Assembly (NCBI GenBank): GCA_000750105.3
Contig: JPHH03000009.1
Span: forward strand, 248,001 to 312,000
DNA from: Tolypocladium sp. Sup5 PDA-1
Lineage: Eukaryota; Ascomycota; Sordariomycetes; Hypocreales; Ophiocordycipitaceae
DNA: 64,000 bases
Direction: 5' to 3'
A program made the position numbers and the translations under genes. This document shows, piece after piece, positions 1 through 10,129 of the stretch. Position 1 is the first letter of the stretch, and each line of letters opens with the position of its first letter. The notes under the pieces are model-generated. The model saw only the letters and a program-made list of their open reading frames with translations, was not told the origin of the DNA and ran no database searches.

Positions 1-2
1 CG

Positions 3-1416
3 AAGACGAGTCTCTTCGACCCAACCCTGATCAACACCGATCAGTGGATGGACTCGATTGTCGCTCTCGGCGCAAAGTATGCCACTCTGGTCGCCAAGCA
101 CAACTGCGGCTTCGCAACGTGGCCCAGCAAAGTGAAGTTCCCGACCAAGGACAAACACACCATCGGCTACAACTACACTGTCGCTGAGTCACCAGTTCAT
201 GGCACCGATGTCGTGGGCAAGTTTGTGAACTCGGCGAAGAGCTACAACATCGGACACGGCTTTTACTATAGCGTTGTGGTGAACAACTTCTTGAACGTGC
301 AACAGTCCGAGGTCAGGAACACGAAGCCGTCGTCGGGACAAGTCAGCATCACGAACGAGACGTACAACCAGATTGTGTTTGACCAGTTGACCGAGCTGTG
401 GTCCAATTACGGAAGCTTGACCGAGGTAAGTTTACTGAGATGGGCGGTGGGGGCTTCCATACCGACAAGTTTGCTTATCTGCAGGGGTATAGATCTGGTT
501 CGACGGCGGTTACAGCACTGCTCAGATGGGCAAGATCCAGAGTCTGCTGCAAGCCCACCAATCTCAGGCCGTGATCTTCGGCGGATGCCAGTATGACGGT
601 ACTTGTGTCTCAGCAAACTCAGGTGTGTGAAAATGAAACTTGAGATGATCCGGCGGCACATGTAGGTTGGCAAGCTGACCTGATGAACAGTTCGGTGGGT
701 CGGCACAGAACTCGGCCAAGCCCCTGAAGAAAACTGGTCGTCGTGAGTGAAATTGCATCGACTGGGCTGTGGCACTGCCCTTTGGCTAACTTTCACCCAG
801 CGGCTTGAAAGACGGAGGTGATTCCACGAGCCCGTACTTCTGCCCTGCCGAGTGCGACACCACGCTGCAGACAAAGGACCGCTGGTTCTACGGCGCCGGT
901 CAGCCCTTGAGATCCATTGAAGAAATGATCGACGTCTACCACAAGACCGTTGGCCGGAACTGCGTCTTGGAGCTAGATCTCGCGCCCGACCAGAGCGGCC
1001 TCATTCCCGCGGACCACGCAGCCCGTTACAAGCAGCTGGGCGACTTCATCAGTTCCTGCTACAGCAACCCAATTTCTCACACGAAGACACATGAAAAGAC
1101 CGACAAGGGCGTCTATTCCATGAAGTTTGAATACCTGACGGCCATTGACCGCATCTCGTTGATGGAGGACCAGACGAATGGCCAGGTCATCCGTTCCTAC
1201 CAGGTTCATGCCAAGATTGTCGATGAAAGTGGTTCCCATGGCACGTTGGACGTCCCTTGGACTCTGGTGTCGAACGGGACTAGTGTTGGCCACAAGAAGA
1301 TTGACATTTTTGCCAAGCCCATCACTGTGACGGACATCATGGTCAACTCTACCTATGTGGACACGCCAAAATGGCGATCGGTCTCTGTTCACCTTTGTGA
1401 CCAGTTGTCAGACTGA
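3..1416 (+). CDS. Alpha-L-fucosidase, GH29 (5' end outside window)
   Basis: Glycoside hydrolase family 29 enzyme, expected to release alpha-L-fucose from glycans outside the cell. The gene is cut by the window edge: the open frame is already running at base 3. Four exons join cleanly: 3-425, 493-622, 691-742 and 801-1416 (407 codons). Family signs are the stretch ALGAKYATLVAKHNCGFATW early in the piece, then TEIWFDGG across the first intron, whose Asp fits the GH29 nucleophile, and a VRWVGTE segment that only appears after removing the second intron. The signal peptide and N-terminal catalytic barrel are missing because of the window edge, not because the gene is broken. Introns are 68, 68 and 58 nt with GT-AG ends. 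It lies beside the secreted small protein and the cluster, with no evident functional link to them. Assignment is firm; substrate linkage is unknown. Confidence 0.9.
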
Positions 1417-2078
1417 AGAGCACCATAGATCTTTCTAGCTTTAGTTCCTAGTCTTCTATAAACACGCACGTGGGGGGTACATGGCGTCCGAATACATGAT
1501 ATAGTGAGACCACTCACTGCTGCCCTAGTCTGGTCTTTCGCACTACTCTAGGCTACATCAGCTCAGTGGCTCCCGAAATGTTCCAGTCGACACCTTTAGC
1601 ATCACTGTGATGCAATGAGCTACGCCATGGCTCTTGTTCCCCCCGAGGCAAGAAGACGTATCAAGCTACGGGAAATAATGGCCTTCGTTCGGACGTCGAA
1701 CATGTCCTGGCAACAGAGATCGGGTGCGTTGGTTCCCCTGTCGAAAGCAAACGGTAACAGAATGGTCAGGAACAGATGACGTGATGGTACCAGATGCTGA
1801 GACGGCAAGCGCCAAAGATTGGTTTCTACATACTTGTGTGGATAGGTGGAAGTGCAGGAGGTCTGGTTTTCTCTCTCGGTGCTCTGTTACCTAGGCGCGT
1901 CGACTCCAACTCAATCGATGTAATGCCCCTTGACACACTAGAGTTTCCTGGTACTTAGGGACCGACGCATGCCCCATTAATACACTGGAGCTTTCCGGGG
2001 TACTTAGGGCAGTTCTGTTGGTTAAGCCAGAAGTATGCGACTAAACAAGATATTAGACCTCGGATATAGCTCCCTAGT
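1417..2078. other. Intergenic, with a degenerate ~47 bp repeat pair
   Basis: No gene is recognised. Two similar copies of a short unit beginning ACACT and ending TACTTAGGG lie at 1935-1960 and 1982-2009, about 47 bases apart. They look like a decayed tandem duplication. The rest is unremarkable. Confidence 0.5.
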
Positions 2079-2344
2079 TTATGCAGAAGCTAGAAGCCCT
2101 TCTCGAGACTTACATATTTTACCGTTGTCGTTTGTGTATGGAACACATCGCACCTATACGGCCGAGGGGTTAGTGGGTGTATTGAACATGCTACAATCCA
2201 TAGAAGCCTTACAAGATGACCCCCGTTACACTCGCAGCGTACAGCTCCGTTGTTAGAACAGAATGAGCCAGGTTTCGCGCAGTCGGCGAGAACGTGCGCA
2301 GAGAAGGCAGTAATGCCCAGGAAGAGAGAGAGCGAGAGCTTCAT
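2079..2344 (-). CDS. Small secreted six-cysteine protein (effector-like)
   Basis: Two exons, 2213-2344 and 2079-2153, flank a 59 nt intron (2154-2212) with a GTAAGG donor, a CACTAAC branch site and a TATAG acceptor. Together they encode 68 residues. Residues 1-20 form a typical signal peptide (MKLSLSLFLGITAFSAHVLA) with a plausible cleavage site before Asp21. The mature part of about 48 residues has six cysteines at 22, 29, 37, 39, 47 and 58 (spacing C-x6-C-x7-C-x-C-x7-C-x10-C), consistent with three disulfides. The start at 2344 was chosen because it begins the signal peptide; an in-frame upstream extension to 2422 would bury it. No family is recognised. Size, secretion signal and cysteine density are those of fungal small secreted proteins, some of which are effectors or antimicrobial peptides. 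That role is inference. Confidence 0.65.
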
Positions 2345-2784
2345 AGTCGCGGTTGCCGTACTGCGCCTTAAGAGTTGGGAAAGTTGTGAATATAGATGTA
2401 GAAGACAAATCGTAGTTTGCATAAGGAAGGGAGAATTCTCTCTACTTATAGCTAAAGTTTGTGCTACCCCAACTGCAAGCCAGCGGGCGCTCCTTGAAGC
2501 CCGAGGTTTGCAGTCAGCGCGGGTAGCGTGCCGACTCCCGGTTACTACGTAGGAAACCCCTGCTGGCCAGTCGAGGCCCTCTCTGTCTCAGTGGGAGAAC
2601 GAGTAGTGCTTACCTTGATATATAGAGGTTGCCTGGCGCTCCTCTTAAAGCCTGAGAGAGGATCCGGCTTGGATCCTACCTAATTAGCATTTGGTCGTGT
2701 ATCGAGAAGACCCGTACAAAATCCCCTGTTGTCGGCGCCCATGTCGGATGCGGGCAGACCCCTCGTCGCGATAATCATGCCATC

Positions 2785-3035
2785 CAGTGTTGAGCGCGAC
2801 AGTATCCCTGTCGGAACCAATACATATGAGGAGGTTTTGACGGCGACAGTATCCTTCGCTAGCATAATTCGTACATGAGCCAATCCGACTCAGCCTTCAT
2901 GGCAATAGTATCCTTGCCAGCGCACTTCGTACATGAGCCAATCCGACTCAGCCTTGCCAGCGACAGTATCCATGTCAGCATCCGTGAACCAATCCGACGG
3001 GGCTTTGACAGCGAGTATCCTTGTCAGTATCGGTG
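2785..3035. repeat. Degenerate minisatellite
   Basis: A unit containing GTATCC and CAATCCGACTCAGCCTT recurs about four times with drift. The clearest two copies, each containing GTACATGAGCCAATCCGACT, begin at 2871 and 2929, exactly 58 bases apart. A third, more divergent copy with CCAATCCGAC lies near 2986. GACAGTATCC-like cores occur near 2799, 2846, 2962 and 3015. Confidence 0.6.
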
Positions 3036-3942
3036 AGAGGCATGCACGGTTCTTCATTCAACCTCTACCCTACATGTACATTATCTGAGATTTCGAGTTG
3101 ATGGCCTTTCTCTTTCTCAACAGCGACTCTAATTTGGCACTCCGCCTCTAGATGTGCAACCTCTTTTATTCTTTGTACCGACATGAGCAGCTGGTCTGAC
3201 CGTGTCATAGAACAAAGCGTACCGTCTACCGTCCTTGTCGATTGTTTAAGTCCGTGTGCCTCCCAAAAAAAAAACGCTTCTAGCTTAAAGATCAAATAGC
3301 GAACTACACCTTGGCCAAGCGCCCCAAGCTCTTCCTTGGTTGCGCCAGCTCAGCACATTCCCTCCACTCCTCTTTCCCATGCCCGCTTCAATCGCTTGCC
3401 CTTTACAGTCCTTGGGTTCTCGGGCCTGGATTTATGTGACGGGCCAGCTCTTACTTCTAGTCCCCTGGAGCAAGATTGAAGCCTTCTCCGACCTTGAGAC
3501 GGAACCCGCGCCTGAGATTGAAGCAACCTCTCTCTCTTCTCCTGTTGCCTTCTCTGCCCGTATCTCCAAAGACTACGTGCTTGACTTCGAGCCGAATTCC
3601 CGGCAGACACCTCCGGCACAGTCGTCCAGTCGCTGTCCGCAAGATGTTTCGCCCTCCGAGCCCAGCATTTCCCATCCATCTCTGCTGAGCTCGTCGAGCT
3701 GTCAAACTCAACAAGCCCATCGCGTTCAGGCCATCTACTCCGTCGGCCCCAACGCCACCTGTCAATCCAGCCAACCCAAGTCTTGGCCTCTTCCTCTAAG
3801 CTATCTACGACTAGGAAACCAAGGGGTGGCGCCGAATTCTTCACCGCACAAGGAAACGTATATGACCAGGTAATCCAGGCATCCTTCGATCTTGAATGTG
3901 ACTGTAAGCTTCTCATTTCTATCTTTGGCGAGAAGGGCTCTC

Positions 3943-4056
3943 ATGGACCCCGCGCCCATTTCCCTCTCTAGGAGAAGTTCCTCTGACACCAACCGCGCGA
4001 ACCGCTCTCCTTCCGAAAGACGCAAGCCGCCGCCCCCCAGCTCTCCAGCACCGTAA
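3943..4056 (+). other. Possible gene-start remnant (38-codon ORF after a pyrimidine-rich leader)
   Basis: A 38-codon open frame begins MDPAPISLSRRSSSDTNR and ends in a proline-rich stretch. It follows roughly 600 bases of C/T-rich sequence of the kind found upstream of expressed fungal genes. It runs to a stop 55 bases before the 3' end of the convergent methyltransferase. It could be the start of a gene whose body was lost, or chance. No family is recognised. Confidence 0.2.
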
Positions 4057-4111
4057 CGCGGCAGTGGGATACATAGCGACGAAACATGGGAGAGTTACAG
4101 CAGCTCCGTCT

Positions 4112-4927
4112 TTACTTGCGACAGAGGATCTGCCCATGCAGCAGTCCAAACCAGGCATCCGTATCCCCTCTAAACTCATCCCACCCCTTGGCAATCCCTT
4201 CCAACACCTCCGCTGTCGAGAACCCTTCTTCCACGGCCATCTTCACAAACCCAGACGATCTCGCTCTCTCGCCCATCGACCCGCCCCAGTAATCGCGCTC
4301 CTCGTCGCTGCTAAAGCACCACGAGCCGGCGCTTCTTGTGATGTCCGCTCTGGCGAACCCAGCCCTTTCTGCCCAGACATGGATATACCGCCCCGGATGC
4401 GGATTGCCCCCCTTTGCAACGGCCATTCGCCTCGCCAAATCGGTCCACGCATCCAGCTTCTCCGAGTCCGGATACCAAGTCATCGACGCCGATTCGCGGC
4501 ACGCCACGAGACCGCCCGGTCGTGCGACCCGGCGCATCTCTTCCAGCGCGTGGACGGGATCGGCGATGTGTTGGAGCACCTGGTGTGCGTGGACCACATC
4601 GAATGAGTTGTCTACGAAAGGGAGAGAATGGATGTCGCCTATTTCAAAGGAGACGTTTGTGACGCCCCGGGCTGAGGCGAGGGAGCGGGCTTGTTCGAGA
4701 GGATCTGCCACGTATTCAACTCCTGTGACGCGGCCCTGCGGAACGAGGCGTGCCAGGTCAGTGGTAATGGAGCCAGGCCCGCATCCTATGTCGAGAATTG
4801 TCATGTCGGGTCGCAGGTGTGGGATTAGGTAGCCTGCTGAATTGGCGGCAGTTCGCCAACTGTGCGTGCGGAGGACGGAGGAGGAGTGGTCGGTTGTGTA
4901 CACGGATGGTTGAGATGAGGCCGCCAT
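4112..4927 (-). CDS. Class I SAM-dependent methyltransferase
   Basis: Intronless, 271 residues from the ATG at 4927. This start begins MAASSQPSVYTTDHSSS and gives the normal length for fungal UbiE/COQ5-type small-molecule methyltransferases; the longer in-frame extension to 5164 reads through the promoter. Visible motifs are SAM motif I, ILDIGCGPG (residues 44-52), an acidic ribose-binding Glu at the end of strand 2 (GVEYVADP, near 71), GDIHSLPF (near 98-104), and the post-II region VVHAHQVLQHI with LEEMRRVARPGG. The acceptor is unknown; O- or N-methylation of a secondary metabolite fits the setting. Two copies of CGGAGTCCCG (reading in the gene's direction) sit 130-167 bases upstream of the ATG, matching elements in the Zn2Cys6 regulator promoter. 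It is convergent with the remnant ORF on its 3' side. Confidence 0.88.
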   Translation of the reverse strand: MAASSQPSVYTTDHSSSVLRTHSWRTAANSAGYLIPHLRPDMTILDIGCGPGSITTDLARLVPQGRVTGVEYVADPLEQARSLASARGVTNVSFEIGDIHSLPFVDNSFDVVHAHQVLQHIADPVHALEEMRRVARPGGLVACRESASMTWYPDSEKLDAWTDLARRMAVAKGGNPHPGRYIHVWAERAGFARADITRSAGSWCFSSDEERDYWGGSMGERARSSGFVKMAVEEGFSTAEVLEGIAKGWDEFRGDTDAWFGLLHGQILCRK

Positions 4928-5271
4928 GATGCTATCAATTGGTGATTGGTATAAGAGAGATTCAAGTAGAATACGTATGAGCGAGATTTGAATGCGCGTA
5001 CGTTCCGAGAATGTATACTCTTGAACACGCGAACTTTCTTCTCCCTGAGCCTCCCTCGGGACTCCGAGGCTCCACTCCGTGACTCGGGACTCCGGGGCTG
5101 TGGAACTCCGGCTTGTAGCAACACCGATCGGGCAAGCGGCCTCGGAGGCCAAATTGATGGGCAACCCCAGGATTACTATTTGATTTTATTAAAAAGATAT
5201 CACTGATGTAACTTCAACATTTGATGTTCGTACTCTACTATCGTCCTTGTTGTGTTGTTTGCTTTGATAAC
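4928..5271. other. Promoter region of the methyltransferase / 3' flank of the sedolisin
   Basis: 344 bases separate the methyltransferase ATG from the 3' end of the sedolisin homologue; both are on the minus strand. It holds the CG-rich repeated elements at 5057-5110. The remainder is AT-rich and featureless. Confidence 0.5.
5057..5110 (-). promoter_or_regulatory. Repeated CGGAGTYCC elements, candidate Zn2Cys6 binding sites
   Basis: On the minus strand CGGAGTCCCG occurs at 5057-5066 and 5085-5094, and CGGAGTTCCA at 5101-5110. The first two have the CGG-N4-CCG layout of inverted half-sites bound by Zn(II)2Cys6 dimers. The same CGGAGTTCCG core occurs twice between the local Zn2Cys6 gene and its divergent MFS gene. 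Binding is inferred, not shown. Confidence 0.5.
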
Positions 5272-7303
5272 TTAACACTGCTTTAGTCCTGGCAACTGGT
5301 CCAAGATGCTCTTGAACATCGGGGAGCCAAAGCCTGTAACAGCATCCCAGCCTTTCCGCGCTGGAAACCCCGCCGTATCGCAGCCAACGGAGCTGCCATG
5401 TAGAATGTCATTCATAGCAGCATACCCTCGCTTATAAAGCCAAGGGTTCAAAAATCCCATCGGGGGCTTACCCTTCGCAATCAAGGCGTCATTGGCTAGG
5501 GCAAAGATTGACGTTGATATGCCGCACTTGGTGCCATCAATATGCACCAACGTGCCGTTCCAAATGGCCGCGACCGCAACACTCTGCGTCGCAATGTCTG
5601 GATATCCTCTGCCGTTTTTGTTGTACAATCCGTCATATTGACCATTGAGGCCAGCAACGTATGTGTCGACGACGGTCTTCTGATAGCGAGGCCGAGTGAA
5701 GTAATTGCTAAAGCCGCCGCCCGAGTAGAAGCCGTCGCTGAAGCCACGGGTGTAGTTGTTAGGAGGATCAAAGGCGGCGATTTCGGGGCTGAAATGCATG
5801 GTGCCGCCAACGGTAGTCACGTAGGGACAGCTTGGGGGGAATACGGGGAGGAATCTCGTCGCGTTGCGGCCGTCGTTGCTGACACAGGTGCCATTGGGGC
5901 CGACGCCAGAGTCGCCAGAGGGAAAGAATACGGAGACGCCACGAGCGCCGAGCTGGGCCATGCCCTCGCACACTCGTTTCGCGTAGGAGTAGGGCACAGT
6001 CTGTTCGTCATCGTCGTACGAGTTGGAGATTGATTGAGGAAGATCATGTTGAGCGAGAACGTAATTAAGCCAGTCGAGATAGGGTTCGTTGCCGTTAGTG
6101 GGAGTATTCTGCAACGATTCTTCGGTCAGTGAGGCGGTCGAGAGAGCTTGGTCAGGGGAGCTCAGCACTTACGACATCTGGTTGGAATGGAGGAGTACCA
6201 CCCGTTGTATAGGCCGTTAGTGGCGTTGGGTAGCTGATGCCTAGGATTGTTTGGACTTCGAGATCTCCCTCCACTTCAATGCCTTCTGCCAGTAGAGATG
6301 CATTTATTTTCTGATACGTAGGGCCACCATTGATCGACACGAATTGAAAGGAGTCGGCGCCTACAATATTGTTAGCATTTGCAGCAACTCTGGCGCTAAC
6401 TGGAACCTGCATCATACCTGGCACGGCATCTGGTCGGAACGTCTCGAGGAAGATGCGTGTATCGCTGCGATTGTTGGATTCTCCCAAGTAATCACTCAGC
6501 GCCACCCTATTCTTGCCCGGAACTTGAGGAATGTAGCCATATGTGCCATAATACGTTCGTAGACACAATGTGTCGACATTGGTAATATTGCAGACGGTAG
6601 GTACATCCGGTTGAGACGACGTCTCCTCGAAGTGCACCAAGTTGCTGCCGGGATAGCTGTGCGTTTGCACTGGTCTCGGAGCGTTCTTGCGCAACTTGGG
6701 TCGAAAGAACGAGTTCGTGGGCGAAATTAGATCAATGTGTTCATGGAGGTGCTCTGGGAGTGACCACTCTCCCGAGCGTGTTCGTACTGCAAGCTCGCCC
6801 CCTTCCTCCTGGAAAACGCTGTACTTTGTCTGCAGCATGCGCTCAAGAGTGGCCACGGGGAGAGGGACGGAGATCCAGTCTTTGGCTTTCGAGTAGCTGA
6901 GCTGGGTTTTATTGATGTCATATTCCGCGAGCCATTCGTGGACTTTGTTGAGAGAGAGGTCGGATGGCTTGACCAAATTCTGGACGTCCTCGAGGGAGAG
7001 ATGCTGCCCGTAGCGAGCATGATCGGGGTCGGATACTGTAGCTGAGTGTGAGTATTCGTAAAGACAAAGGCTGATGGATTGATGATATGTACCCTCGTAC
7101 AACTCTCGCTCGAGCTGGTCAAACTGACTCTGCTTCAAAGCAATGTCGACCTTGAGCACATAGTCCGCCGGAGCAGGAGACACATGTGTCCATTTTGTCG
7201 GAATTGGATGGACCTCTTTCACGGCATATTTCAATTCCAAACTATGAGAAGCAGTCACCCAAAGAGATAGTAAAGGCAAGCTCAGGGAGAGAAAGGACAG
7301 CAT
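5272..7303 (-). CDS. Sedolisin-family (S53, tripeptidyl-peptidase-like) protein, probably catalytically inactive
   Basis: Four exons (7093-7303, 6418-7041, 6173-6360, 5272-6108) with introns of 51, 57 and 64 nt give 619 residues. The start at 7303 begins a signal peptide (MLSFLSLSLPLLSLWVTASHS). The S53 prodomain follows (SDPDHARYGQHLS), then the catalytic domain with the oxyanion motif FPSGDSGVG (Asp407) and the C-terminal calcium-site region (NDILHG, KGWDAVTGFG). Two of the three catalytic positions look changed: the E-x3-D motif reads VEGDLEVQ (Glu309 kept, Glu313 where Asp is expected), and the SGTSxSxP serine motif reads DGTKCGIS (Lys535 in place of Ser, with about two residues missing just after). 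Neither change sits at an exon border. The frame is intact and splices normally, so it may be a pseudoprotease rather than a pseudogene. It would be secreted. A role in the neighbouring cluster is not implied. Confidence 0.85.
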
Positions 7304-7969
7304 TTTGCAAGACCGACAGTGCAAACCTCACACAGACCTACAAACAGAGTGCGAGTAAGGGACAGCAAGGCCGGGGGTGTCCTCGACTTCATGTTCATTG
7401 GCATCTACAAAGTACATCCTCTGTTGAATTCGAAAGAAAGGATGGGAACAAATTCAACATGCACATGCAGTCAGCAGCACTATGGTGGGGCAAACCACTC
7501 TACAACAAAAAGTCTTTGAAGTAAGCACTAATCTTTAATGAAAGCCGGCAGTGACGGCACCTATTTCCGACTGACTGCGCTTTGCCCCCTGCACCCCAGG
7601 CCCAAGGCAGTATACTATCCGGCACGGAAAGCCTAGCGTGCGTTCGGCTTAAAGACGACTTACATGCCCATTATGGCATCAACAACGGCATCGAAGGATC
7701 ATGACATGGAGGCTGCCCCGTGCCGGCGGGACCAGCGGCATTGATTCACTGGAGGGTGCTCTTGTCAGCGCGGAGAAAACTCGCAGTCGTGTGTGAGAGG
7801 GAAAAAGCCCCAGTACCTCAGCAACATACTGTTCTCCCATTACCTTCACCGGTTCAACGGCAAGTCGACTCATGCTCCATACTAGATCTGGCTCTGCCAC
7901 GGCATTCCTGGGATATCCTGCGCCCCTACATAGCAGCATCACATTTGCACCTCTGCAGATACTCCCGCC
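7304..7969. other. Divergent intergenic region between the sedolisin and the DHA2 exporter
   Basis: 666 bases shared as promoter by two divergently transcribed genes. No copy of the CGGAGTYCCG element and no clear TATA box were found. Nothing else is recognised. Confidence 0.5.
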
Positions 7970-9658
7970 ATGGAAGCCAACGAGGCGGCCCCGAACCCTC
8001 TGCAAAAGGATGCCCATGTCCCCAAGGAAAAGTCCAAGGAGGTCGACAACCTGAACGGCAGCAACACACCATCCTCAACGCCGTCATCTGATGCCCATGA
8101 TGACCAAACGTCGCCGCCCGAGTCAGACTACCCGTCTGGGGCGAGGCTGTTGCTCACCCTCGCCGCCCTCAGCTTCGTGATTATCCTGGGCGGCCTGGAC
8201 TTCTCCATCGTGGGCGTGGCCGTGCCCGCCATCACGGAGCGCTTCCACACCATCGCCGACGTGGGTTGGTACAGTGTCTCCTACAGGCTCACGGCCTGCG
8301 TGTCCCAGTTCGCATGGGGCCAGGTGTATACCATCTTTTCCGTGAAGCGGGCGTTGTCGACTGCCATCGTCATCTTCCTTGTCGGCTCGGCGGTGTCTGC
8401 AGCGGCGACATCGTCCGTGATGTTCGTCGTTGGACGCGCCGTGACGGGCGTGGGCTCGGCTGGCGTGCTCGGAGGCGTCTTCACCGCGCTCATGGTCATT
8501 GCGCCTTTGCGCATCCGCCCCATACTCACCAGCTTGCTCGGCGCGTTGGAGGCCATCGCCATGGTCATGGGTCCCATCATCGGCGGCCTCCTGACGCAGA
8601 ACGCCTCGTGGCGTTGGTGCTTCTACCTCAACCTTCCCGTCGGCGGGCTGGCGCTGGTGTGCCTGGTCTTGTTCCTGAAAGACTCGCCACCGTCAGGGGC
8701 CGAGAAGGAGCCTTTGACCTGGAAGCAGATCTTGGCCAAGATGGACCTCGTTTCCAATCTGTTCCTCGTGGGTTCCCTCACCTCTCTGTTCATGGCCCTG
8801 TCTTGGGCAGGCACCGAGTATGCGTGGTCCAGCGCCACCATCATCGGCCTGCTGGTCACCTTTGCTGTGTGCCTCTGCATCTTCGCCTTCACCCAATACA
8901 AGAGGGGCGACGAGGCCACTCTGTCGCCCCGGATCATGAAGCAGAGGAGCGTCATGGCCGGGGCTCTGTTCAGCCTCTGCCTCAACGGCGCCCTCGGCGT
9001 GCTGGAGTACTACATCCCCATCTACTTCCAGGTCGTGCGCGGATGGACGCCAGCCAAGGCAGGCTATATGATGTTGCCTATCACAGTCGGCTTCAACATC
9101 AGCCTGCTCATCCAGGGGTTCTGCACCAGCTGGGTGGGGTACTATACGCCATTTATGATCTTGTCGTCCATCATCCTGCCGGTGGGAGCCGGTCTCATCA
9201 CCACCTGGACTACCCAGACCAATCTCGCGCGCCTGATTGTGTATTCCGGCATGATCGGCTTCGGGAGCGGCCTGGCGTTCGAGGTGCCCCAGATAGCGGT
9301 GCAGACCGTCCTTTCTGAGGACGACGGCGCGCTGGGATTATCAGTGACGCTGTTTGCGCAGAATTTTGGCGGCGCCATCTTCATCTCCATCGCACAGCAG
9401 GTCTTTACCAGCCAGCTTCTCGCCAACCTCGAGGGCAAGATACCCAACCTAACCCCGACCACGGTCCAGAGCCTAGGATTTGTCGACCTGCCCGACAACT
9501 CCATGAACAGCAGCTCACACGAGGTCTTGGTCGGCATGGAGAACTCTTTCCTCCACGTCTGGTACATTGCCGTCGCTCTGGCGTGCGTCATGATTGTTGG
9601 TAGTCTGACCATGGAGTGGCGCTCGGTGAAGAGCGATGAGAAAGACGAGAGTTCATAA
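7970..9658 (+). CDS. MFS exporter, DHA2 type (14 membrane segments)
   Basis: A single exon of 562 residues. After a hydrophilic, serine/proline-rich N-terminus of about 60 residues come repeated hydrophobic segments in the DHA2 arrangement. Motif D1 is seen in LDFSIVGVAVPAI, the antiporter motif C in MVMGPIIGGLL, followed by WRWCFYLNLPVGG, which is characteristic of the 14-segment drug:proton antiporters that include fungal metabolite efflux pumps. The ATG at 7970 has a good context (GCCATGG). The protein would sit in the plasma membrane and expel a small molecule. It is the first intact gene 5' of the NRPS on the same strand, so export of or self-protection against the peptide product is the obvious inference. 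The C-terminus is short and hydrophilic. Family is firm; substrate is unknown. Confidence 0.92.
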   Translation: MEANEAAPNPLQKDAHVPKEKSKEVDNLNGSNTPSSTPSSDAHDDQTSPPESDYPSGARLLLTLAALSFVIILGGLDFSIVGVAVPAITERFHTIADVGWYSVSYRLTACVSQFAWGQVYTIFSVKRALSTAIVIFLVGSAVSAAATSSVMFVVGRAVTGVGSAGVLGGVFTALMVIAPLRIRPILTSLLGALEAIAMVMGPIIGGLLTQNASWRWCFYLNLPVGGLALVCLVLFLKDSPPSGAEKEPLTWKQILAKMDLVSNLFLVGSLTSLFMALSWAGTEYAWSSATIIGLLVTFAVCLCIFAFTQYKRGDEATLSPRIMKQRSVMAGALFSLCLNGALGVLEYYIPIYFQVVRGWTPAKAGYMMLPITVGFNISLLIQGFCTSWVGYYTPFMILSSIILPVGAGLITTWTTQTNLARLIVYSGMIGFGSGLAFEVPQIAVQTVLSEDDGALGLSVTLFAQNFGGAIFISIAQQVFTSQLLANLEGKIPNLTPTTVQSLGFVDLPDNSMNSSSHEVLVGMENSFLHVWYIAVALACVMIVGSLTMEWRSVKSDEKDESS

Positions 9659-10129
9659 AGCATAGCCCCGCCGGCTTGGTCTTTGGCCAGTTTCTGTCAA
9701 AGGAAAGCTCAAAGCGGCCTCGTACTTTGCCGTAGCTGCAAAGAAACTGTAAGCTGTCACGCCATTGCAGTGTGCAAAACAGGGAATTGGCAGCTTGCCA
9801 AAATGAGGCCAGCGGGATGACGGTATTGAAGTTCAAAAATATGATGGCAATGAGAGAGCAAACTTAAACAGAGAGAACATGCAGGGACTTAACTAATGTG
9901 ACAAGGTATATATGTAGACAAAGTTAGAAATGCCGTCATGTCTTTTAGATGGATATTAAGGGCGTTTCTCAATGTGCCTCACTTGGCAGGAAGACCCAAC
10001 ACTTTTAATTCCAATTCCATGGCATCTGATGGATGAATGTGCCCTATCTGTAGATACCTCGCTGCATAGAGCGTTATCATCTAATTGGCATCCTTGCAGC
10101 TTGCGCCCCTGCAAATAGGTCGTCTGGTG
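9659..10129. other. Intergenic, contains the left copy of a direct repeat
   Basis: AT-rich, no gene. Bases 9877-9897 are repeated exactly at 10928-10948 (see the repeat entry). Confidence 0.5.

Larger units (their letters stand above)
2345..4111. other. Intergenic, repeat-containing
   Basis: No intact gene is recognised in these 1.8 kb. It contains a minisatellite (2785-3035), a run of nine A at about 3265, and a pyrimidine-rich block at 3340-3950 that resembles a fungal promoter/leader followed by a short open frame (3943-4056); these are described separately. Confidence 0.5.

Noticed and set aside
8266..9318. 350-codon plus-strand frame inside the DHA2 exporter
   Set aside because: Out-of-frame shadow of the exporter, which has clear membrane segments and motifs.
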